A stretch of 64,000 nucleotides of DNA from Cyanidiococcus yangmingshanensis (GCA_013995675.1 VWRR01000004.1:372001-436000), one strand, 5' to 3'. Shown: positions 53,270 through 63,662, counted from the stretch's first letter. Notes: generated by a model from the sequence alone, not told the origin. Program-made: numbers and translations.

Positions 53270-54761
53270 ATGAGCAAGATTTCTTCCATGTCCTACTGGA
53301 TGGGGCAAGTTGGGGTGAGGTTGCAGTATAAAAGTGGGTTGATGGGAGCTTGTGCCCGACGACGTGAACTTGAGGCGCGTCGGCTCTATCCTCTGCATTG
53401 CAGGCTTTGGTCAGCAACTCCGGAGCAGAGTGCTGAAACAAGGCGAAGCAAATGGCGCGACACGAACATGTATCAATGGATTCAGCACGAATTGCAGAAT
53501 ATTCGGTCCTCGGGCTTGTACTAAGACGGAGCGGCGCATCCTTTCGGCACAGGATGCTGATGTTGTCGTGGAGTGCGCAGAAACAGAAAACAAGCCACGG
53601 AAGGTGCTCAACTTTTGTGCCAACAACTACCTGGGTCTAGCGAACCACCCCGAAGTTAAAGCGGCTGCTCGTGAAGCCCTTGATAGCCATGGGTTTGGAG
53701 TAGCCTCTGTTCGCTTCATTTGTGGAACTCAAGACCTGCATCAGGAGCTGGAGCGAAAGATATCCGTCTTCCATGGCACTGAAGATACCATTCTATACCA
53801 CTCATGTTTTGGCGCAAACGAGGGCCTTTTTGAAGTGCTTCTTGGTCCTGAGGATGCAATCTTAAGTGATGAACTGAACCATGCGAGCATTATTGACGGC
53901 GTCCGCTTGTGCAAAGCACGTCGATACCGCTACCGCCATCTCGACATGGAGGATCTGGAGCGCCAACTGGAGAAAGCCAACCAAGAAGGGGCTCGTCACA
54001 AGCTGATTGCAACTGATGGCGTTTTCAGCATGGATGGCGATATCGCGCCACTGGAGCAAATCTGCTTCCTTGCAGACCAGCACGACGCTATAGTTATGGT
54101 CGATGACTGCCATGCAACAGGTTTCGTGGGCGCGGGAGGGCGCGGCACACCAGAACTGTGCGGAGTAGCCGACAGGGTGGATATCATCACATCGACGCTG
54201 GGTAAAGCCCTTGGTGGTGGAGCGGGTGGTTACACGACGGGACGGAGAGAAATTGTGGAAATTCTACGGCAAAGAAGTCGGCCATACCTTTTCAGCAACG
54301 CGCTTCCGCCCTCTATCGTTGCTGGAAGCCTAGCTGTGTTCGACATTCTCAGCCGCAAGCGAACGCCGACACCGAGTTCTGAGGTGCCGTCCACCGACCG
54401 GCCGGGTTCTAGTTCCTCGGAGAGCGGCGGTGCACAGATACTTGAGGCGTCAGAGCTTCGGGCGCGGCTGTCGAAGAACACGCGTCTGTTTCGCTCAAAA
54501 ATGAGTGCTGCCGGCTTCAAACTGGGTGGCGACGCTCATCCTATTGTACCAGTCATGATTGGAGACGCTCAAGCAGCTGCCGATATGGCAAATGCATTAC
54601 TGCAGGAGGGCATTTACGTCGTCGGTTTTTCGTATCCTGTGGTCCCACGGGACAGAGCCCGCATCCGCGTTCAGCTTTCTGCAGCACACTCCATCGATGA
54701 TGTTGAGCAATGCATTGCGGCATTTGTGAAAGTTGGCAAAGAGAAAAAGATCATCATGTAG
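53270..54761 (+). CDS. KBL: 2-amino-3-ketobutyrate CoA ligase (glycine C-acetyltransferase), one +1 break
   Basis: The conserved protein begins [17 protein letters not shown] in one phase. After a +1 near 53518-53525 (TAC-T-AAG) it continues [95 protein letters not shown], and the PLP lysine in [14 protein letters not shown]. The C-terminal [19 protein letters not shown] is also present. It is near full length for KBL, the enzyme that splits 2-amino-3-oxobutyrate to glycine and acetyl-CoA. In-frame ATGs at 53270, 53342 and 53469 are possible starts; the first two add a basic mitochondrial-type leader. A TATAAAAG at 53327-53334 would favour a later start. An approximately 30-residue Ser/Pro-rich insert ([20 protein letters not shown]) is unusual for the family. 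Confidence 0.93.
53327..53334 (+). promoter_or_regulatory. TATAAAAG, possible TATA box of KBL
   Basis: This perfect TATA-like sequence lies 142 bases before the ATG at 53469 and inside the possible KBL leader. If functional, it would make the 53469 start the likely one and leave the enzyme without a leader. Confidence 0.3.
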
Positions 54762-54827
54762 TTCGTGGGCGAAATCGCTCTCGGGTCAATTATTCCGATT
54801 GTTGCTTGGTCGGACTTTTCTCACAAG

Positions 54828-55366
54828 ATGAAGATGTGGATTCGTTGTCTCAGAGAACACGTGATCCTGCAACATAATCATAACAGAAATTTTATCAAAT
54901 TGTTTGCCCACCCATGGCAACTCTATTGTCCTGATTCCGCACGCCTTCAAGTTTACAAAGGACATGAATGTGCTGGATTTGACGTAGCCCGGCAGGACCC
55001 CGAGGGCAAAAAGACAGTTGATCTCGATGTGGTAAACCTTTTCGTTCTTCGCTCCGCACTCACCTATGAAAACATGGAGAGCCTCATATTCGACGTATCA
55101 GAACTACCCTTGTAAGGCGACGCGACCTCGGGAGATCCCCTTTTGTGGCTAAATTCGAAGCGATGCTGCTGCTCTGGAGCCTTCGCTGGTCAATTTGCGA
55201 TTTACTACAGATCCAAGTGCAAACTGAGAGCTCATCCGATCCACTGGAGGTGCCGACCGGTTTCATGCAGAGCTTCGGTGTTGAGGCTCTCAGAAGCTTC
55301 AAAGAACTTGGCTCTCAAACTCCAACAATCGCTTTCCATGAGGAAAATCTTCATACGAAACGATGA
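54828..55366 (+). CDS. Unknown protein, one frame break
   Basis: Directly behind KBL, an ATG at 54828 opens MKMWIRCLREHVILQ... and continues with natural-looking sequence (KTVDLDVVNLFVLRSALTYE) to a stop at 55113. The next phase carries on with LVRRRDLGRSPFVAKFEAML and then LLLWSLRWSICDLLQIQVQ, ending at 55366. The join near 55088-55100 needs one missing base or two extra. No family is recognised. The spacing to KBL (66 bases) is very short for independent genes, so a 3' UTR origin of the first part cannot be excluded. Confidence 0.4.
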
Positions 55367-55440
55367 CCGAAGTCAAGGTGATTCTTCATAAGGAAGCCTC
55401 CACTCTCGTGAATGCTCTCGACGCATGCCCGCAGCAGCGA

Positions 55441-56319
55441 CTATCGCGTCGGCACCATTCTGGGGGCGCCCATGCGCGTCAGACAGTGCTCGATACGCCA
55501 AATGACTCTCGAAATGTATGCCTGGATTGGCGATTCTACTGTGTCTGTCCGCGATACGGGATTTGAGTGATTCTGTTGTGAGTAAAATCGCGTTCGCAAA
55601 TCAAAGATAGACCCCTCTTGCACACGAGTATTCAAGAGCTTTTCCACAGTCAATTCAATTGACCTTATTCTATTCTCGAGCGCCATACGAGCGTTTTTCT
55701 CGCGGAGTAGTGCTCGAGAAAAGCTGTTCGCCCATCGTGGGCAACTCTTGTCCTCATAAAGCTTGGAAAGCGTTGGTGTGCCAACACAAGCCTCTTGCTT
55801 TCGAAACGAGTGGGCAAGCTCTGAACCCAACGATTTCGGGTAACCTGGGTCTACTTTAAGAGTCCCTTCGTTGCTATGCAGCGCTTTCCCGTGGTCGAAA
55901 GTCTGCAGCGTAGATTGTCCGAACGCAAGACTGGAACCTTCGGATTCTTGTCTCAAATAGGCGACAAGCGCGCGAAACTTGCCAAGTAAGGCATCCTCCA
56001 ACGCCTCCAGATCGTCGCGAACAAGGCGCTCCTTATCTTCGACTATTCTATGCAGTTCTTCTTGGTCCATTTCAATGTCATCTAGCCTTCCCTCAAGAGC
56101 GAGCAACCGCTCCCTCCAATACACAAACTGTTTTCCAGCTTCCATCCTCGGCTCATGCCGGAGAACCAAATTCTGGTAGCAGGCCATCAGAATTGGCGCG
56201 CTGCGCGCTCGCGTTTGGTCGAGGAATCGCTGAAGTCGGACGCTACGGCCGCGGCATTGCTTGCGAGGGTAGCTTGCCACGCGACACCATCCCCCAAATT
56301 TTCTGATGGCACCGATCAT
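55441..56319 (-). CDS. Unknown coiled-coil protein
   Basis: An unbroken frame of 292 codons from the ATG at 56319. The N-terminal 40 residues are basic (RKQCRGRSVRLQRFL) and could be a leader. A strongly charged helical region follows (about 65-120: RERLLALEGRLDDIEMDQEE, then HRIVEDKERLVRDDLEALED) that should form a coiled coil. A second helical stretch is near 205-235 (LLREKNARMALENRIRS). No family was recognised. Length, composition and intact frame make it a likely real, lineage-specific gene. Confidence 0.65.
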   Translation of the reverse strand: MIGAIRKFGGWCRVASYPRKQCRGRSVRLQRFLDQTRARSAPILMACYQNLVLRHEPRMEAGKQFVYWRERLLALEGRLDDIEMDQEELHRIVEDKERLVRDDLEALEDALLGKFRALVAYLRQESEGSSLAFGQSTLQTFDHGKALHSNEGTLKVDPGYPKSLGSELAHSFRKQEACVGTPTLSKLYEDKSCPRWANSFSRALLREKNARMALENRIRSIELTVEKLLNTRVQEGSIFDLRTRFYSQQNHSNPVSRTDTVESPIQAYISRVIWRIEHCLTRMGAPRMVPTR

Positions 56320-57049
56320 TGCTGAGCCTAAAACTCGTTTCGGAATTATTTTCCAGTTCCAAACACTTCATTTTCGATCGTTCTGGTTGTCGCCGGATTT
56401 TATACAAGCGTCATCTGTAAGGGAGATAGGCACAAAGTAGATATGCACTGGTGAACAATTTCTGTCCCAGGGCATCCCCGAAAGCGGCGGCCGTCCCATG
56501 TCGATGCGTGCGTCACGGCACTGGTCGCCCCGCCGATGCGTGTCAACGAGTGAGCGCCAGCGAGCGCATGTCGCCTTGTACGGATCGTGTTTTCCGTTCG
56601 TCAGGTTCGCTCGCTCTGCAGTTTCGTTCGAAGCTGAGAGGCGAACGTCAGGGGTCTTGTGTTCAGTTCGCACTCTCGAAAAGTTTGACAAGGTGGCTCC
56701 AGCGCCTTTTTCGCGCTGCGTGTGGAGACGAGGGACGCGGGCTCTGCCGGGCTGGGAAACCAACGGTAGACTGGAAAGCTTTCCGCACCGCTCGAAACCC
56801 TTGTGCTATAAATTTTTATCCAGAGTTAGTCGTTTTGGTGGATCACTTCCTCGGTCGCCTGTAATCTTGCTGAAAAGATAGTGCTTTGAGTGCGATTTCG
56901 CGTTCGTCGTGGAAATCTTGCTTGATCGGAATCGAAGGCCAGTGCGCACCTTTGGTCTCTTGCCCGAAGCGTCTCCGAACGTGAAGGCTCAGGTCGCAAA
57001 AATCATTCACGCGAGCCGCCACGGAGCCTCATTCTGAACTAGAACCGTC
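56320..57049. other. Intergenic between divergent genes
   Basis: The stretch should contain promoters for the coiled-coil gene and MCM9. Overlapping short frames on both strands (56368-56881) have no family resemblance. Confidence 0.45.
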
Positions 57050-59608
57050 ATGCAGTTTGAGGTTAAAGAAACAGCTGAAAGCAGTGAGCCATGCCTCAGT
57101 GAATATGTCTTCGCATTTTCTAATTTCCTTGTGAATAACTATCGAGCAGCGATTGAGCGGATTTTGTCACAAGCTGACGGCACCAAGTATGCAGCTATTA
57201 GAGCTAATTTTCTGGATTTGGCCTGTTTCCATAGCGAGCTCGCAGCGCGAGTGCTTGCGCAACCGAAGATTTTCTTGCCTTTACTGGACGAAGCTCTGCG
57301 CGATGCGCAGACGAGGCTTCTGACTGGAAATGAAAGCTTCTCGCAACTGGCCAACACACATCTTCAGTACACATTCAAGCCACTGGTGCATGTTCGGATT
57401 TCGAATTTGCCACAATGCACAGAAGTCACCAAGCCGACGATATCAGGATTGCGCTCCGGAGATATAGGTCGTTTGGTTGTCCTCACGGGGACCGTGACCC
57501 GGACCGGAAGTGTCATGGTTCGGGAAAAGGAACGGGACTACGAGTGCCTCAAATGCGGATACCAGTTCCGCGTTCAGGCGACGCCAGTTCAGAAGGCCGT
57601 TGCTTTCGAGTTGCCCCTCCGATGTCCGTCTGGAAACGATGTTCGGGCTCCAGCAAACCGTACAGCCACCTCATTAGGAGATGCGCATCCGTGGAAACGA
57701 TCCAAGCGATGCAAAGCGCCCTGCTCTGGTACCCGTTTCGTCCCAGCTGTCAGACAATTGACAGACCCCGACACCAGACCTTGTGGAGATTACCAGGAAA
57801 TCCGCCTCCAGGAATCAGTGCAGCATTTGGGCATGGGCACGATCCCTCGCTCCATTATTGTCATTCTCACGGATGATTTGGCCGACTCATGCAAGGCTGG
57901 AGACGAAGTAACCGTATGTGGAATTTTGCAGAGACGTTGGTTACGGCCTATCGTGCCAGATGCTCGCTGTGAGATAGATGTTATTCTCGAGGCGGTTTAC
58001 ATTCAAGTGAATAACGAGCGCAAAGGAATTGTACTACTAAGCGCGGAAACTACCGATGCATTTGCGCAGTACTGGCGTCTCGCAAAGCGCGATGGTTGTC
58101 TCTTGCGAGCCAGAGATCGTATCCTCTCCGCATTTTGCCCTCAGATATATGGAATGTACATCGTCAAATTGGTAGTATTGCTCTCGCTGGTAGGTGGGGT
58201 TCCGCAGACAGATTCGAACGGTGCTCGGGTTCGTGGAGAGTCACACCTGCTGCTCGTCGGAGACCCTGGAACAGCTAAGAGCCGTCTGCTCCGATATGCG
58301 GCACTTTTGAGTCCTCGCGCCGTATTGACAACAGGCATTGGCACGAGCGGCGCCGGTTTGACAGTGACGGCTGTCCGTGAAGCTGCAACCGGGGAGTGGG
58401 CGCTGGAAGCGGGTGCTCTCGTTCTCGCAGACGGAGGACTCTGTTGCATCGACGAGTTTGATTCCATCAGGGAACACGATCGTGCGGCCATCCATGAAGC
58501 GATGGAGCAACAGACAGTAAGTGTCGCAAAAGCTGGCCTTGTATGTCGCTTGAATACCCGGGCAACAGTCTTCGCTGCGACCAACCCGAAGGCATCTAAA
58601 CTTTTGCCGAGAAATTTGCGCAAGGCCAGTGACGTACGAAATCAGTTATCAATCACGCTTGGGGTCGCATCGCCACTTCTGAGTCGTTTTGATGTAATCC
58701 TCATGCTGACTGACGTACAAGACGATCGCTGGGATCAGCAGGTCGCTGACTTTGTTCTCAACGATTACGCCTCCATACCAAGCGCGGTCTCAGGGGCGAA
58801 CATTGGGTTGTTCGATAGCGCCAGGCACGATTCGGATGATACCATGCTCAAACTGGATTGGAATCTGGATCAGCTACGACAGTATCTACACCACATACGA
58901 ACATCATTTCGTCCCCGTCTATCTCAGGCGGCAGAGCGTGTACTCAGAACTTATTATTCCATGCAACGCACGAATGCTGAACGCAGCGCAGCCCGAACGA
59001 CCGTTCGTTTACTGGAATCGCTTGCTCGCCTTACTCAAGCGCATGCCCGTCTGATGTACAGAGAAGAGGCACTTGTCCAGGACGCTATATTCGCAATTGC
59101 GGCAGTCGATCAAAACTTTGTGGAACACGCTATGACTGGTCGCGGAGATGTGCGTCAATCCGATTTCCCGCCCGACCCAGACGCAGGCTATCGTGAGTAC
59201 GCGGAGCTTGTTCTCAAAAAGCTTGGAATCGATGCCCAAATTCATCCTGAAGACGGTCTCCCCATGCGCCATCGAGCGACTGCATACGTTAATCAAAATC
59301 AAGGACAACTGACGGAGCAGCGACAAAATCGGGAGCCACGAGTCCACGACGCTGGAGTGACAGGTGTCCTCCATTCCGTTAGTGATGAAGGTCCGACTGC
59401 TCCAGAGCCATCTCGAATGAACTCAAATGATCAGGAGGTCGTTTCGTCTCGTACACGGGAAAAAGGGAAACCATCGGTCGAGAATGCGCTGGAGGATTTT
59501 GACTTTTCAGCAATAGAGGGAAGGTTCCTTGCCGATGCATCGTTGGGAAGCTGGGCAGCGAGCCTTGATCCATCTCTATCCCGCAACGTGTCACAGGACG
59601 CATCGTAA
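57050..59608 (+). CDS. MCM9: DNA helicase MCM9
   Basis: The 852-residue protein has an MCM N-terminal domain with a zinc-binding cluster (YECLKCGYQF...CPSGND...RCKAPC). The OB-fold block follows (CGDYQEIRLQESVQHL, then GTIPRSIIVILTDDLADSCKAGDEV). The AAA+ core has Walker A VGDPGTAKSRLLRYAA, LTTGIGTSGAGLTVTAV, Walker B GLCCIDEFDS, HEAMEQQTVSVAKAGL, and the arginine finger in PLLSRFDVIL. The block IYGMYIVKLVVLLSLVGGV and the sensor/lid region ending with ARTTVRLLESLARLTQAHARLMYR match MCM9 more closely than MCM2-8. A hydrophilic C-terminal tail of about 150 residues follows. MCM9 works with MCM8 in homologous recombination and interstrand-crosslink repair rather than origin firing. The frame is intact from the ATG at 57050. 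Confidence 0.93.
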   Translation: MQFEVKETAESSEPCLSEYVFAFSNFLVNNYRAAIERILSQADGTKYAAIRANFLDLACFHSELAARVLAQPKIFLPLLDEALRDAQTRLLTGNESFSQLANTHLQYTFKPLVHVRISNLPQCTEVTKPTISGLRSGDIGRLVVLTGTVTRTGSVMVREKERDYECLKCGYQFRVQATPVQKAVAFELPLRCPSGNDVRAPANRTATSLGDAHPWKRSKRCKAPCSGTRFVPAVRQLTDPDTRPCGDYQEIRLQESVQHLGMGTIPRSIIVILTDDLADSCKAGDEVTVCGILQRRWLRPIVPDARCEIDVILEAVYIQVNNERKGIVLLSAETTDAFAQYWRLAKRDGCLLRARDRILSAFCPQIYGMYIVKLVVLLSLVGGVPQTDSNGARVRGESHLLLVGDPGTAKSRLLRYAALLSPRAVLTTGIGTSGAGLTVTAVREAATGEWALEAGALVLADGGLCCIDEFDSIREHDRAAIHEAMEQQTVSVAKAGLVCRLNTRATVFAATNPKASKLLPRNLRKASDVRNQLSITLGVASPLLSRFDVILMLTDVQDDRWDQQVADFVLNDYASIPSAVSGANIGLFDSARHDSDDTMLKLDWNLDQLRQYLHHIRTSFRPRLSQAAERVLRTYYSMQRTNAERSAARTTVRLLESLARLTQAHARLMYREEALVQDAIFAIAAVDQNFVEHAMTGRGDVRQSDFPPDPDAGYREYAELVLKKLGIDAQIHPEDGLPMRHRATAYVNQNQGQLTEQRQNREPRVHDAGVTGVLHSVSDEGPTAPEPSRMNSNDQEVVSSRTREKGKPSVENALEDFDFSAIEGRFLADASLGSWAASLDPSLSRNVSQDAS

Positions 59609-59762
59609 TCATACGTGCCTATCGACTGGCAGAGCTCACTCTTTTCTAGTTTAGAGCGATGCGTTCTCGAGTATACCGAAAAGTTGCCTAATCAGCGTAT
59701 GATGTCTGTTTTGTTGCCTTTCGGAAGACCCGCCAGTGTACTCTCGCATCCACAATATTGCA

Positions 59763-60115
59763 ATGCTTGTTGCCGCACGGTTTACCTTTAGGCGCTTCAT
59801 TTCAGCAGGCGCTCTCAACTATCCCGGCCATCGATTAAGGCGATCGCTCGCATGGGCGGAGAGGAATATCCCATTCCACCAGTTCATCCGCGACTTTCTT
59901 TTTTTGGTATCTCTAATTGGCACAATATCAGATATATCGAAAAGGAAGAGCTACTGCGTTTTAATGAAGGTGAGCGTGTGCTTGCCGTAACGGTCCCGGA
60001 GTCTATCAGAGCCATTCGCGCGGATGCTTACATGCATCTAAAAGATCCCACTCCGGAGTGCCCTCCGCAGGCTGGTGGTCATATTCCCACCGAGCTGTCA
60101 GTGGGAGCGACATGA
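59763..60115 (+). CDS. Candidate small mitochondrial protein, one frame break
   Basis: From an ATG at 59763 a basic leader ([20 protein letters not shown]) runs about 30 codons. The next phase then reads [19 protein letters not shown] and [20 protein letters not shown]. The change lies near 59850. The predicted end overlaps the 3' end of the convergent coproporphyrinogen oxidase gene by about 110 bases, and the sequence there is less convincing. The real stop may come earlier in another phase. No family is recognised. Confidence 0.35.
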
Positions 60116-61226
60116 GAATACTCTCAATTCGCCCACCCGTTTTGAGCCCGAATACTGTGCCGCGGTCATACACAAGATTGAACTCGACATAGCGACCGCG
60201 ACGAAGCTGCTGCCAGCGTTTTTGCTCGTCCGTGTATGGAGTGTGTTTGCGGCGTTCCACGATCGGGACATACGCATCAACAACGTGGTTCGCCATGTCT
60301 GTGCTGAAGTTGAATATTTCCTCTGCTGGACGATCGTTCAGGTCGTCAAAGAATATACCGCCGATGCCGCGGCGTTCCCCCCGATGACGAATGAGGAAGT
60401 ATTCATCGCACCACTTTTTGAAGCGGGTATAGTACGTCGAATCATGGCGATCGCACACACTTTTCAAGACTCCGTGGAAGTGCCGCGCGTCACTTTCATA
60501 CAAGTACGATGGAGTGAGGTCAGTCCCACCTCCCATCCACCACATTCCTCTCTCGGTTTCAAAGTAGCGGTAATTAAAATGCATCGTCGGCACGTGTGGA
60601 TTCCATGGATGAATTACCGATGAAATGCCCGCCGCGAAGAATGGGACACGCTCACCTCCTCCGTACCCGGCATTGCGTGCAACTGCACCAGGGGATGCTG
60701 CCTGCAACGCTTCAGGCGGCATTGTGCCGTAGACGACAGAGACGTTGACGCCGGCCTTCTCAAAAACATTGCCCTGCTGAAGCACTTTGGAAATACCGCC
60801 GCCACCGTCGGCTTCACGGATCCATGCATCCTCGTGAAAATTTTTCCCTGAACCATCAGCCTCTTCTAGAGCCTTGCAAATGGAATCCTGGGCAGCGCGG
60901 ATCATGCTTTCGAAGCGGGCACGCATTTGTGGATGCACAGGGGGCAGACCTTCTAGATGCTTCAGGTCTCGAGAAGTCGAGAACCCCGCGTGCCGGTCAT
61001 TCTCGCGCAGCAGTGAATCTGGTGTCTCAGAGACGTTCTCATGTGTGCTTACACAGGACAGAGAGAAAGACGCGACCCGGGAAACGGCACGGTGCCCTCG
61101 GAAGAGCGACCGAGTGCCACTGAGTAAAGCGCGTTGTCGTTGCGGCCGATTGACCGCGCGTGGTATTCTGTTTTGTCGCTTCAGCCCATTTTCCGGAAAC
61201 ACATTTAAGAAGCAAACTAAAGCCAT
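60006..61226 (-). CDS. CPOX: Coproporphyrinogen III oxidase, aerobic
   Basis: The 406-residue protein has a leader of about 90 residues, then the complete oxygen-dependent CPOX. The motifs are [97 protein letters not shown], and the C-terminal [22 protein letters not shown]-x-E-S-I-L-M-S-L-P stretch. It converts coproporphyrinogen III to protoporphyrinogen IX by two oxidative decarboxylations in heme and chlorophyll synthesis. The leader starts [14 protein letters not shown] with Phe and hydrophobics, consistent with plastid import; mitochondria are possible. The ATG at 61226 is used because upstream in-frame codons have only GTG. The frame is intact. Confidence 0.95.
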   Translation of the reverse strand: MALVCFLNVFPENGLKRQNRIPRAVNRPQRQRALLSGTRSLFRGHRAVSRVASFSLSCVSTHENVSETPDSLLRENDRHAGFSTSRDLKHLEGLPPVHPQMRARFESMIRAAQDSICKALEEADGSGKNFHEDAWIREADGGGGISKVLQQGNVFEKAGVNVSVVYGTMPPEALQAASPGAVARNAGYGGGERVPFFAAGISSVIHPWNPHVPTMHFNYRYFETERGMWWMGGGTDLTPSYLYESDARHFHGVLKSVCDRHDSTYYTRFKKWCDEYFLIRHRGERRGIGGIFFDDLNDRPAEEIFNFSTDMANHVVDAYVPIVERRKHTPYTDEQKRWQQLRRGRYVEFNLVYDRGTVFGLKTGGRIESILMSLPLTARWEYDHQPAEGTPEWDLLDACKHPREWL

Positions 61227-62172
61227 TGATACTGAAGAGATGCCAAGAAACACAGACTGCTCTTCTCTTCAAACTTCCAAAAAACGTGCTCGTACAAATG
61301 TCTTGCGGGCGAGCTCAAAGATCGGCGGCGCAATCGACGATGGTCCAGTGTCTTAAAAAGCTCGGCCGACCTCGTTGGCGTGCCAGATCAACATTCATGA
61401 TTTCAACGAGTCTTTGATGCTTGCACCGATGCGTTTCTATTCGAATGCTTCGGGTGAGCGCTCACGGAATTTTTAAGGAGAGAATCTCTGTCCCATTCAG
61501 TTTTTGCATAAACGCTAAGCGAGCCCTCCAAATGTGGCAGATGACGAAGTGAAGGAGAGGTTTGCAGCGCGCGACGCGATGCTTTTCAGCACGTCTGGCG
61601 CCAGTGGAAGGAGGCTCCCACACTAGCAGCAGTATGCAGCCGTTGCAGCAAAGCGGTGTTCGTGTTAACGGAGATTCTTTGAAGGTTTGCGCGCTTATTA
61701 CATGGTTTCACTTATCAGGCACTTAGGTTTTGAAAGTTCTCCGGCGTTATCATACGTTAAGAAGAAACTTCAAGTTTAGGGGCGATCTACATTCTCAGGC
61801 GCCCCCCCCCGCGCGACCGTCAATCACAAGGTGCCATCTCTTTCAGTTTAGAGGTTTCATTGAGATTCCGTCCGAAGGAGAGAGAACGAAGGTATCTCAT
61901 GAAAGCTCCAGGTTGATTACGTGAGCGCTCTTATTCTGGGTTGCGCCAAGGAGAAACATAGATCGTGGCAGGGTGCGCGAACTTGTTGCGCAAATTGTTC
62001 AGTCAAACATGTTCCGATTCCCGCTCAGATCTTATCGGGGAAATCGACCCATTCTACACCAGGCGCTTTGAATATTGTTGCTAGGGGTTGGGTTACCCGA
62101 AAAGTCAGCTCGCTTTCATGATTCGGCATGATTGGTAGAGGACGCGGAGCGAGCTCAGGATCATTTCTGACT
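61227..62172. other. Intergenic with a poly-C tract
   Basis: A run of nine C occurs at 61804-61812. Otherwise only short frames without family resemblance are present between the CPOX start and the CAF1 stop. Confidence 0.45.
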
Positions 62173-63141
62173 CTATGCTGCCGATGTCGCGGAACTTGCA
62201 GAATGGTCCACGCGGAAGGAATCTCTGCTGTCATGAGGCGTATCTGATTCTGGTGTTACATTTGAGTGCTCCGCTGCATTCCTAGTTGCACTCTCCATAC
62301 TCGAATGAAAGCTCAAGCCGTATAACAAATTCGCGCACTGTTCAAGGCCAATCGCGCTCGCGTGGATTTGTTTCAGTCGTGTGAACGCATCCAATGTGAG
62401 CAGCGCATCACTCGCAGCTTGGTGTGCAGCTCCGTGTCTCCGTACATGCAGCGTGTCTGCGAGCTTGTTCAGCCCACCGTGCAACTGCAATGATGACATG
62501 ATACATTTGATATCAAAGATACGAGGAAAAAATAGGCCGACCAGCTCCTGGAACTCTTGTCTCGTCATTGGCAATGAATCTGCCGTGCATAGTTTCGTCA
62601 GGTAACCAAAGTCATAACCTGAGTGAAAAGTTATCCATGTGAGCTCTTCATTGAGCACAAGTCCGGAAGTAATCAACAGCTCCCCAAAGTGTAACGGCTC
62701 TATTCCGTGATTTTGCAGTGCCTCAAAGTTGATTCCAGCCTCTTGAAGCATATCGACTGAACTCTGTGCAAAAATATCATCGACGAGAGAAAAAGCAAAG
62801 TTGAACTGCCAGACGTTACCAGAGGGAGCGTCCTCGACGGAGGGGAGGTTACCATAGGGATCCGCCACACAAAGCCCCACCTGAATAATCTTCAAAAGGT
62901 CAACGTTACAACGCAACGTTTGGTACTGAAAATCTTCCGAGGAGGGAAAACTTCCGAGCGGTCGAGCAACGACTCCAGGAAACTCAGTGTCCATAGCAAT
63001 AAGTTTATACTTTCCGGAGGCAACGAGGGCGGAGATCGCGTCCAGCTCACGCTCGAAGTTCTCCTGGAAGACCTCCACAAACCGAGGTGCGGGTCGACCT
63101 TTCCCGGTCGCTGCGACTGAATCAAGTTCGCTCCCTGTCAT
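62173..63141 (-). CDS. CAF1: CCR4-NOT deadenylase CAF1 (CNOT7/POP2)
   Basis: The 322-residue protein is a DEDD-type 3'-5' exonuclease. Exo I reads YKLIAMDTEFPGVVARP with the first Asp/Glu pair, Exo II TWITFHSGYDFGYLTKL with the Asp, and Exo III HQAASDALLTLDAF with His and Asp. The FDIK motif and the NVWQFNF block are also typical of CAF1/CNOT7. It shortens mRNA poly(A) tails in the CCR4-NOT complex in the cytoplasm. An unconserved Ser-rich C-terminal tail of about 40 residues follows. The start is the ATG at 63141, and the frame is intact. Confidence 0.95.
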   Translation of the reverse strand: MTGSELDSVAATGKGRPAPRFVEVFQENFERELDAISALVASGKYKLIAMDTEFPGVVARPLGSFPSSEDFQYQTLRCNVDLLKIIQVGLCVADPYGNLPSVEDAPSGNVWQFNFAFSLVDDIFAQSSVDMLQEAGINFEALQNHGIEPLHFGELLITSGLVLNEELTWITFHSGYDFGYLTKLCTADSLPMTRQEFQELVGLFFPRIFDIKCIMSSLQLHGGLNKLADTLHVRRHGAAHQAASDALLTLDAFTRLKQIHASAIGLEQCANLLYGLSFHSSMESATRNAAEHSNVTPESDTPHDSRDSFRVDHSASSATSAA

Positions 63142-63662
63142 TACAGAGGGAGACCGAGCTCTTCAGTCGACACCCAAGAGGAGGACCCGTTTCCGCTCTG
63201 CAGTCGAAGCCCTTGTCGTTACGTGGACACGCCGCTGGCTTTGTCAATGGTTTCCACGCGGTCTAGATACTGAACATAATTACCCAATCTATGTCGTGCC
63301 ACACAGCGGATCGAGTCTACTAGCAGCTTGCTCATCAGCGGAGCAGCTGTCGGGCATATCATCCCCGGCTGAGTTTCTCTATTCATTCAGACTTTTGATC
63401 CCCAAACCGACAAAATCTTTGCTCTATCTCTAAATCGCTTCCCGTTCTGCCACTCAAACCTGAATATGACCCCTGTTTGCACTGGAGAACTCATGCCAGG
63501 GGAGTCTCTCGGTCTGCAAATCCCGCAGAGACCTTTATGGACAATTGTTCCCCTAGCAGCTGGAGTCTCGTACGGCGTGCGCGAGACCACAGACGTCTCC
63601 GATGAGGAGCGTTGCGGGCGCTTTGATTCCCACAGTTCAGTACGTTTCTGCTAGTCCCGAAA
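63142..63662. other. Intergenic between divergent genes
   Basis: Only short frames without resemblance to any family. It should contain the promoters of CAF1 and of the small membrane protein. Confidence 0.45.
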
